The notes under the pieces: generated by a model | What the model was told of the DNA's origin: nothing | Seen by the model: the letters and a program-made list of their open reading frames with translations, nothing else | Database searches by the model: none | Origin: CAUZJO01 sp963580245 | GTDB lineage: Bacteria > Sumerlaeota > Sumerlaeia > MVZB01 | Length of the DNA: 11,095 nucleotides | Reading direction: 5' to 3' | Assembly: GCA_963580245.1 (NCBI GenBank) | Contig: CAUZJO010000153.1 | Span: 1-11,095 of the forward strand | Made by a program: the position numbers and the translations under genes | In this document: positions 6,118 to 11,095 of the stretch, one piece after another | Numbering within the stretch: the stretch's first letter is position 1 | Layout: every line of letters begins with the position of its first letter

Positions 6118-8925
6118 TTACTTTTCGGATTGTCCGGATCGGATCACCGGCAGGGGCCGCCAGCCGCCGGGGCTTTCGGTGAACTCGCGGGCCGTGAAAC
6201 ACCAGATGACCAGCCGCTTGCCCGCCAGGTTATCGCGGCGGCGCAACAGGCTCATGCGCGCCGGCGTCGCCCCCGAACCGCGCACGGCCACCAGGTCGAC
6301 CGGGAAGCCCAGTTCCAGGGCCAGTTGATCGGCGAGTCCGGCTCCGCGTGCGTGCATGTCGGACCCGGCCTGGAAGACCAGGTTGTGACTGTCGCCGAGC
6401 AGCACGATGGGGCTGTCGCGCCAGGGACCGACCGGCTTGAGCCGATCGCCTTCGCGCGTGTTGACGTGGGTCAGCACCAGCGTCTCCTTGGGCCGGTCCG
6501 CCGCGCCGAGGTGGTGCCACAGATCGCCGGTGATCTCAGTTTGGCGCGTCTCGGACGCGTATTGGGTCTTGGGAACCTCGGCCAGCCACGGGCGGTCCTT
6601 GATGAAGTCCGCGATCAGTCCGGCCGCCAGCCCGCACGCCCGACCCGACCAATGCGTGTCCTGTTGGCAGAAGAGGCGCCCCTCCGGGTCAAACCGCCGC
6701 CGGAGGAATTCGTCGGCGGGATCGAGTACGGTCATTCCCTGCTTTTCGAGTATGCGGTAGAAGGCTTGTTGAGTCGCGTCCAATCGAGGCGGGGTCTGGC
6801 CTTCGGTCACGATGACGGTGTCCGACACCATCTCGGGATAGATCACCGCCTTGGCCGGCACAGGCATGACGATGAGCTCGATCCCCGCGCCCTCGAGTTG
6901 CTTGTGGAAATCGAGGATCGCGGGCAGGGGATCGGCATACCGGGGGTTGGAAGCGCGACTAACCGCCGCCGCGCGCTCGCCCCAGAACGGCCCGACCGTA
7001 AGGCTGCGCAGCTCGGGGCCGAAAAAGAGCCAGCCGTCCTTGCCCACCAGCGTATTGCGCCCTTGAAGCTCCAGTTCGCCGACCTTGGCGCGCAGGTCTT
7101 CCGTAAATTCCCGGGCAACTCCCGAGGCCGGCGCGGCCCCGGCGGCTTCGGCCTCGATCTCCGCCGGCTCCGCCTCCGGTTGTTCTTTCCGCTGGGCGGG
7201 CTCGTCGGCGTCTGTCTGCGCCCAGAACACATCGAGAAACAGTAACTCATCGTCATCCAGTTCCATGCGATTGTAGCTTCCGTATCGGCCCTCCACCTCC
7301 GACCAAGGAACCAGCGTGAGGTCGAGCAGTTGGCCCACCTCGTAGCGAGCGGCCGCCGTCCACGCGTTGTCCCGCATCCCCCAGAGGAAGACCACAATTT
7401 GGTCCTCGTCGAGGGGACCCTGTTCGCTACTCGGACCCGCAAGATGAAGCGCGACAATGCAGTCCCGATACGGAACCGTGCCGGGCCGAGGCGGCCGGGT
7501 GAGTGCCGCGACCGTGCCGCGGATCCGTAATGGTCCGCTCTCCGCCACTGCCGGTTTCATCGGCCCGGTCGGTGCCGCCGCGACCAGCGCGATATCCGTC
7601 TTCCAATTGCCAACGGCCAGCTCGCGCGACGCGAATTCCAAGATGACCAGCCGCTTGCCCGCCAGACGGTCGCGGCCTCGCGCAAGATCACGCGCGAGCT
7701 GGCGGCGGGTGGCATGGGCGCCGGCGTCGTTGATCAACAATGCCTCGACGGGCCGTTGCAGCTCGGCGGCAAGCTGTTCGGCCAAACCCGCCCCCGTCCC
7801 CCAGCCCATGCCGGCCAGGTGATAGATATTGGAATAACTGTCGCCCAGCAACAGGACATCGGCTTCGGCTTGCGGACTCAAGGGCTCGCCTCGCGCATCG
7901 GTAACCTGCCGGGGGCTGACCGTCTCGGGCGGATAGAGTTTCTGTCCGGGCGGCAAAGTTAGCATTTGCGTCACGTCGCCCGAATTCGTCACGACTCTCT
8001 TGGTGCGACGCAAGCCGGCGGGCGGGTGCTCGTCCACCAACTGATGCTCCCGAATAAAATCCCCCAGGCGCTTGGCCGCAAGGTCCAATCCTCGAGGCGT
8101 CCAGTGGGTGTCGGTGGCCAGGTAGAGCAGTCCCTCCTCACGGGCCTTGGCCTCCATGAGCGCGTCGGTTACGTCGCACAGGCGAATCCCTTCGGCCTTG
8201 AGTCGCCGCGCGAATTCGCCGTGGGAAGGATTGCGCAGCACCCTCGCGCCGTCATATCGCCGCGAGAATTGCTCGGGGTAAATACTGGCCTTGGCCGGGG
8301 CAGGCATGACGACCAGTTCAATATCGCGCACGGCAAGCTCGTCGCGAAACTGAACGATCGCCCGCACCGGATCGGGCTGAGGAGGCTCGTTCCATTCATC
8401 CCCCGCCCGCGAACGCGCCAGCAGAACCTTGGGTTCGAGGAACCCCCGACCGGTCAGCAGGTCGATACCGGGCCGGTAAAAGAGCCAGCCGTCACGTCCG
8501 CAATAGGCGTTCTCATTGCCCGCCCTCAGCCGGCCCACCAGCAGGCTCTGCATGGGCGGAATCAGCTTCCGGGCGAAGATCGAGTCATCTTCGAGCGCGG
8601 CTTCAAATTCGTGGATGCTCCGCAGCACATCGGCGTTGAGCGATTGCATGGCGCCAAGCAAGCCGTGTTCGTGCAACGCCGCGCCGATTTCGCCCCGGCT
8701 CGGCGCGATGTCGAACACCTTCAGCGCCGGGATCACGGCACTCACCACTGAGTCGTTCTCTCCCTCTTGGGCGACTCCCGCGATTTGCTCGATAACCGGA
8801 ACCAGGTAGATCACGATGAGAAACGACACGACGAGAAACCGGGTGACGCCGGGGCTGATCTCGGTATGACCCACCTCGTTCATCGCAACCTGTTCGCGAC
8901 TCAGTCTTAGTTCGTGAATACCCAT
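6118..8925 (-). CDS. Tandem double-domain AlgX/AlgJ-like SGNH O-acetyltransferase, 935 aa
   Basis: This is a probable inner-membrane-anchored protein with two complete AlgJ/AlgX-like catalytic domains. Residues 29-47 form one transmembrane helix (VTRFLVVSFLIVIYLVPVI), so the rest should face the periplasm, as in AlgJ. Domain 1 (about 138-445) has GRDGWLFY, IELVVMPAPAKASIYPEQF, TDTHW (D272, H274) and GDSY (S363). Residues 464-570 form a middle domain resembling that of the 754-residue protein. An Ala/Glu-rich linker follows (571-605). Domain 2 (about 620-920) has GKDGWLFF, IELIVMPVPAKAVIYPEMV, QDTHW (D756, H758) and GDSH (S846). Both domains end with similar blocks (GAGLA.QLA.EL, LAGKRLVI), suggesting internal duplication. 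The start at 8925 is chosen because the frame open to 9231 would overlap the MBOAT gene by about 290 nt. ATG 8925 lies 11 nt after the MBOAT stop with GAGG upstream; ATG 8883 is an alternative. AlgJ is normally under 400 residues, so this size is unusual. Confidence 0.85.
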   Translation of the reverse strand: MGIHELRLSREQVAMNEVGHTEISPGVTRFLVVSFLIVIYLVPVIEQIAGVAQEGENDSVVSAVIPALKVFDIAPSRGEIGAALHEHGLLGAMQSLNADVLRSIHEFEAALEDDSIFARKLIPPMQSLLVGRLRAGNENAYCGRDGWLFYRPGIDLLTGRGFLEPKVLLARSRAGDEWNEPPQPDPVRAIVQFRDELAVRDIELVVMPAPAKASIYPEQFSRRYDGARVLRNPSHGEFARRLKAEGIRLCDVTDALMEAKAREEGLLYLATDTHWTPRGLDLAAKRLGDFIREHQLVDEHPPAGLRRTKRVVTNSGDVTQMLTLPPGQKLYPPETVSPRQVTDARGEPLSPQAEADVLLLGDSYSNIYHLAGMGWGTGAGLAEQLAAELQRPVEALLINDAGAHATRRQLARDLARGRDRLAGKRLVILEFASRELAVGNWKTDIALVAAAPTGPMKPAVAESGPLRIRGTVAALTRPPRPGTVPYRDCIVALHLAGPSSEQGPLDEDQIVVFLWGMRDNAWTAAARYEVGQLLDLTLVPWSEVEGRYGSYNRMELDDDELLFLDVFWAQTDADEPAQRKEQPEAEPAEIEAEAAGAAPASGVAREFTEDLRAKVGELELQGRNTLVGKDGWLFFGPELRSLTVGPFWGERAAAVSRASNPRYADPLPAILDFHKQLEGAGIELIVMPVPAKAVIYPEMVSDTVIVTEGQTPPRLDATQQAFYRILEKQGMTVLDPADEFLRRRFDPEGRLFCQQDTHWSGRACGLAAGLIADFIKDRPWLAEVPKTQYASETRQTEITGDLWHHLGAADRPKETLVLTHVNTREGDRLKPVGPWRDSPIVLLGDSHNLVFQAGSDMHARGAGLADQLALELGFPVDLVAVRGSGATPARMSLLRRRDNLAGKRLVIWCFTAREFTESPGGWRPLPVIRSGQSEK

Positions 8926-8936
8926 CTCGTCTCGCC

Positions 8937-10394
8937 TCAAAAGATAAAGTAGATAAACGGATTGAACGCCTGGGTGGTCAAGACGACCATCGAAAGCAGG
9001 AGCATCGCGACGCACCATCCCGCGCGGGCCCAACTCAGTCGCCGCGTAAAGTCCCACGTCTGCGGCGCCAGCCAGGTCACGCCGGCGGCGATCAGCATCA
9101 GGAGAAGGTAGTAGGGTTGATAGATCAGTCCGCTGACCAGGTGTATTCCGTCCTGCACCGGCCCCGCGCCGAACATCGTCTTTAGGTAATCGACCGACGC
9201 CCCCAGGTCGGACGCGCGGAAGAATACCCACGCCAGCGACGCGATGAAAAAGGTGATCGTCACGCGCAGGAGCTTGGGCGCGCGGCGATAGAAGCTGTCC
9301 TTGCCCTGAAAGCGTTCAAAGGCGAGCATGCCGCCGTGGATGCCGCCCCAGATGATAAAGTTCCACGCCGCGCCGTGCCACAGCCCGCCCAAGAGCATCA
9401 CCAGCGCCAGATTGATATACGTGCGGGCATGTCCCTTGCGGTTACCGCCCAGCGGTATATAGAGGTAGTCGCGCAACCAGTTCGAGAGCGACAGATGCCA
9501 ACGTTGCCAGAACTCGGTGATGGACTGGGAAAGATAGGGCGAGTCGAAGTTCTTAGGAAAGACGAACCCGAGCATCAGGCCCAGGCCGATCGCCATATCG
9601 GAATAGCCGCTGAAATCAAAGTAGATCTGGAATGAATAGCCCATCAGGCCATACCAGGCGTCCAGCGGGGCGATGGCCCCCGCGTCGAAACACATGTCCG
9701 CCACCTTGCCGCAGGGATTGGCCAGCAAGATCTTCTTGGCCAGTCCCAGGCTCATGAAGGCGACCCCGCGGGCAAACTTCTCCAGCGTGTGCCGGCGGTT
9801 GCGGAGTTGGTCGGCCACTTCGTGAAAGCGGACGATCGGGCCGGCCACGAGCTGGGGGAACATGCTGACGTAACACGAGAAGTCGACGATGTTGCGAATG
9901 GCCCGCGCCTCGCCCTGGTAGACGTCGATCGTATAGCTCATCGATTGGAACGTATAGAAGCTGATCCCCAGCGGCAGCGTCACGCGGAAAAAGGTGTGCC
10001 ACTCCATGCCGTTCCAGCCCAGCGAGGCCACTAGTGCGTTATAGTTGTCGACGCCGAAATTGAAGTACTTGAAGAAACCGAGCAGCGACAGATTGGAGGC
10101 GATCGAAATCGCCAGGGCCCGTCTTTGGGCGGAACTGCGCCGGCCGCCCGGGGCCAGCATCTCGATCGGCCTGCCCCATGGCCCCGTCAGTCGGTCGGCG
10201 ATGACCAGGCCGCAGATATAATCGATCACGGTCGAGCCCAGCATGAGGATAATGAAATAGGGATTGGCCCACCCATAGAAGACGTAACTCAAACAGGTGA
10301 GCATGAAATGCTTGGCCCGTCGCGGCGCCGCGTAATAGATCAGGAGCGCCACGGGCAGGAAATAGAACAGGAAGAGATGTGAGCTAAAGACCAC
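8937..10394 (-). CDS. MBOAT-family membrane O-acyltransferase (AlgI-like), 485 aa
   Basis: This polytopic inner-membrane protein is expected to move acetyl groups from a cytoplasmic donor, probably acetyl-CoA, across the membrane to the periplasmic SGNH proteins encoded downstream. The N-terminus SSHLFLFYFLPVALLIYY is typical of the AlgI/DltB/PatA group. Diagnostic blocks follow in order: YTIDVYQGE (154-162), FPQLVAGPIVRF (179-190), YFDFSGYSDMAIGLGLMLGF (258-277), FWQRWHLSLSNWLRDYLYIP (295-314), and GGLWHGAAWNFIIWGGIHG (336-354). The last holds the MBOAT active-site histidine H340 and a second histidine, H353. Length fits the family (about 460-520). The start is GTG at 10394; the frame is closed by TAA a few codons upstream and the protein aligns from its first residues. 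No strong ribosome-binding site is seen. It is first in the operon, with the tandem SGNH gene 11 nt behind. The acceptor polymer cannot be told, so algI itself is not assigned. Confidence 0.93.
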   Translation of the reverse strand: MVFSSHLFLFYFLPVALLIYYAAPRRAKHFMLTCLSYVFYGWANPYFIILMLGSTVIDYICGLVIADRLTGPWGRPIEMLAPGGRRSSAQRRALAISIASNLSLLGFFKYFNFGVDNYNALVASLGWNGMEWHTFFRVTLPLGISFYTFQSMSYTIDVYQGEARAIRNIVDFSCYVSMFPQLVAGPIVRFHEVADQLRNRRHTLEKFARGVAFMSLGLAKKILLANPCGKVADMCFDAGAIAPLDAWYGLMGYSFQIYFDFSGYSDMAIGLGLMLGFVFPKNFDSPYLSQSITEFWQRWHLSLSNWLRDYLYIPLGGNRKGHARTYINLALVMLLGGLWHGAAWNFIIWGGIHGGMLAFERFQGKDSFYRRAPKLLRVTITFFIASLAWVFFRASDLGASVDYLKTMFGAGPVQDGIHLVSGLIYQPYYLLLMLIAAGVTWLAPQTWDFTRRLSWARAGWCVAMLLLSMVVLTTQAFNPFIYFIF

Positions 10395-10559
10395 CGCGAG
10401 ACAAAGACCGCGACCTTAAAGGGGATGCGATACGACTCGCCGTGATCACCATCCCGCCGAAGGGGTCCGTCCAGGGCGCGCGCGACCGGCGCGCTCCAGG
10501 GGAATGATGAATCCTCGCAATGCGAGCCAAAGCGGACGATTCTACATGCGAGGTTCCCA
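10395..10559. other. Leader region upstream of the MBOAT gene
   Basis: No gene is supported here. The stretch holds the untranslated leader (about 140 nt if the promoter call is right), a GTGATCAC palindrome at 10442-10449 and a GC-rich alternating segment near 10474-10495. The only ordered regulatory-looking structure is the promoter and dyad at 10514-10567. No riboswitch could be recognised. Confidence 0.4.
10514..10526. promoter_or_regulatory. 13-bp dyad CTCGCA-A-TGCGAG, candidate operator
   Basis: CTCGCA (10514-10519) and TGCGAG (10521-10526) are perfect inverted half-sites around one base. A third copy of the half-site, TGCGAG at 10547-10552, lies inside the spacer of the candidate promoter. 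A palindrome just past the inferred transcription start plus a half-site between -35 and -10 is an arrangement often seen for repressor binding. The repeats are visible; the operator role is inference. Confidence 0.4.
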
Positions 10560-10567
10560 TCAGGCAA
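10539..10567 (-). promoter_or_regulatory. Candidate sigma70-like promoter for the MBOAT operon
   Basis: On the minus strand TTGCCT (10567-10562) is followed by a 17-nt spacer and TAGAAT (10544-10539). The -10 box matches consensus at five of six bases and the -35 at four of six. The inferred start near 10532 gives a leader of about 138 nt before the GTG start. It is the best-spaced pair I found upstream of this gene. Confidence 0.4.
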
Positions 10568-10862
10568 GGGCTTCCATGGGCCGTCTCGGCGTCGGGTGTG
10601 ATTCAGATTTGGGAGTAAACGGGGCTTCAGTCAGGGGTCCTCGTTCTGGTTGGTGATTGGCTCTCGGCTCTCGGCTCTGGTCCCTTGTCCTCGTAATCGG
10701 TCTTTTTCTCGGGCCGCAATCGAGGTGGGACGCGAGGATGAGGCCGGCTACGATTACGAGGACGAGGGACCAGAGCCGATCCACAAGGTCGCGGCGGCGG
10801 CGAGAAATAAACCTTGCGCGGTGGAATCCGGTGGATAGAATGATTTTACGGTTGACGGCCAT
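10560..10862 (-). CDS. Doubtful small membrane protein ORF, 100 aa
   Basis: An ATG at 10862, preceded by a purine run (GGGGGAAACAT), opens 100 codons ending at TGA 10560-10562. The peptide starts MAVNRKIILSTGFHRARF. It has a basic stretch (ISRRRRDLVDR), then one hydrophobic segment (LWSLVLVIVAGLILASHL, about residues 31-48), and ends in Arg/Pro-rich low-complexity sequence. I do not recognise it. The hydrophobic part and the start of the tail are encoded by the two arms of the 29-bp inverted repeat, which suggests either a chance ORF or a small gene rebuilt by repeat insertion. Its 3' end overlaps the candidate MBOAT promoter. An extended start at 10883 adds seven residues without a better ribosome-binding site. 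Confidence 0.22.
   Translation of the reverse strand: MAVNRKIILSTGFHRARFISRRRRDLVDRLWSLVLVIVAGLILASHLDCGPRKRPITRTRDQSREPRANHQPERGPLTEAPFTPKSESHPTPRRPMEALA
10671..10779. repeat. 29-bp imperfect inverted repeat around a 51-nt loop
   Basis: The left arm (10671-10699: TCGGCTCTGG, TCCCTTGTCC, TCGTAATCG) is the reverse complement of 10751-10779 except at one base: 10686 is T where the other arm predicts C, which is a G-U pair in a plus-strand RNA. The left arm is preceded by the short tandem CTCTCGG CTCTCGG CTCTGG. The structure is far larger than a terminator and lacks a T tract. It resembles a dispersed intergenic repeat or small non-autonomous element. Confidence 0.75.
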
Positions 10863-10950
10863 ATGTTTCCCCCGCGAGGGCACGCCCTAGGATGCTCCAC
10901 GGCGGAAATCGAGACTATGAAAGCGGGTTATTGTCGATGGCGGAGGAGAC

Positions 10951-11054
10951 GCTCAGAACAAGCCAACTAGGAGCATGCGCCTCCCCCCAATCTTAAACCA
11001 CGAACCGGCGAATTTAAGGTGGAATCTGTGGTTGCCTGTTGCGTGTTCTGAGCG
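10951..11054. repeat. MITE-like segment with 11-bp terminal inverted repeats
   Basis: CGCTCAGAACA (10951-10961) and TGTTCTGAGCG (11044-11054) are perfect inverted repeats enclosing 82 bases. Inside lies a second dyad, CTTAAA (10992-10997) and TTTAAG (11013-11018). No coding sequence is visible and no target duplication is obvious at the flanks. It may be a small non-autonomous mobile repeat or a structured RNA element. Confidence 0.4.
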
Positions 11055-11095
11055 GTCAACAAGCCGCCCCTGCTGATGCCGTTGCGTGGCGCGGC

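Noticed and set aside
6055..7245. Plus-strand open frame of 396 codons
   Set aside because: It lies antisense to the second SGNH domain of the tandem protein. Its product is rich in Arg, Gly and Pro with no recognisable motif, as expected from a high-GC gene read on the opposite strand.
6843..7457. Minus-strand open frame of 204 codons
   Set aside because: It is an out-of-frame reading within the tandem SGNH gene, with a Ser/Arg-rich product and no motif.
7966..8751. Plus-strand open frame of 261 codons
   Set aside because: It is antisense to the first SGNH domain, whose DTHW and neighbouring motifs are clearly coded on the minus strand. No domain is recognisable in it.
8926..9231. N-terminal extension of the tandem SGNH protein by 102 codons
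   Set aside because: It overlaps the 3' end of the MBOAT gene in another frame. The extra residues are Arg/Gly-rich without a signal sequence, while ATG 8925 is followed by a proper membrane anchor.
10442..10449. GTGATCAC palindrome upstream of the MBOAT gene
   Set aside because: Eight-base palindromes are common by chance and it does not sit in a clear position relative to the candidate promoter.
10891..10995. Short plus-strand ORF of 34 codons starting MLHGGNRDYE
   Set aside because: It has no clear ribosome-binding site, runs into the MITE-like segment and has no recognisable sequence.

Overview
The window reads almost entirely on the minus strand. It carries a cell-envelope polysaccharide O-acetylation cassette of the AlgI/AlgJ/AlgX type, followed by a damaged sulfatase gene and the end of an insertion sequence. 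The organism cannot be named from this sequence. The moderately high GC, several SGNH acetyltransferase-like proteins, one of them fused to a lectin-like domain, a secreted sulfatase and repeat-rich intergenic DNA would suit a Planctomycetota-like or other environmental PVC/FCB-type bacterium; this is inference with low confidence.

Layout in transcription order (right to left). Bases 11095-10395 hold no firm gene. They contain a MITE-like segment with 11-bp terminal inverted repeats (10951-11054), a doubtful 100-codon membrane ORF (10560-10862), a 29-bp inverted repeat (10671-10779), and a candidate promoter with repeated CTCGCA half-sites (10514-10567). Next come the MBOAT O-acyltransferase (10394-8937) and, 11 nt on, a 935-residue membrane-anchored protein with two complete AlgX/AlgJ-like SGNH domains in tandem (8925-6118). 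After a 201-nt gap with a good sigma70-like promoter there is a 419-residue AlgX-like protein (5916-4657) and, 24 nt later, a 754-residue protein with a LamG-like domain, a middle domain and a C-terminal AlgX-like domain (4632-2368). A further 225-nt gap precedes the sulfatase-family gene (2142 to about 148). It has a frameshift at an A6 run, alanine at the usual nucleophile position, and a 3' end cut off by an IS whose transposase start (81 to 1) runs off the left edge.

How the genes may work together: in alginate and related systems the MBOAT protein passes acetyl groups across the inner membrane, and periplasmic SGNH proteins (AlgJ, AlgX) place them on the polymer. Here one MBOAT gene is followed by four SGNH catalytic domains in three proteins. 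Sequence resemblance splits these into two pairs: the two domains of the 935-residue protein, and the 419/754-residue proteins. No glycosyltransferase, polymerase or export gene is visible, so the acetylated polymer is unknown. The most unusual points are the tandem double-active-site protein, the lectin-fused acetyltransferase, and a middle domain that both large proteins appear to share.
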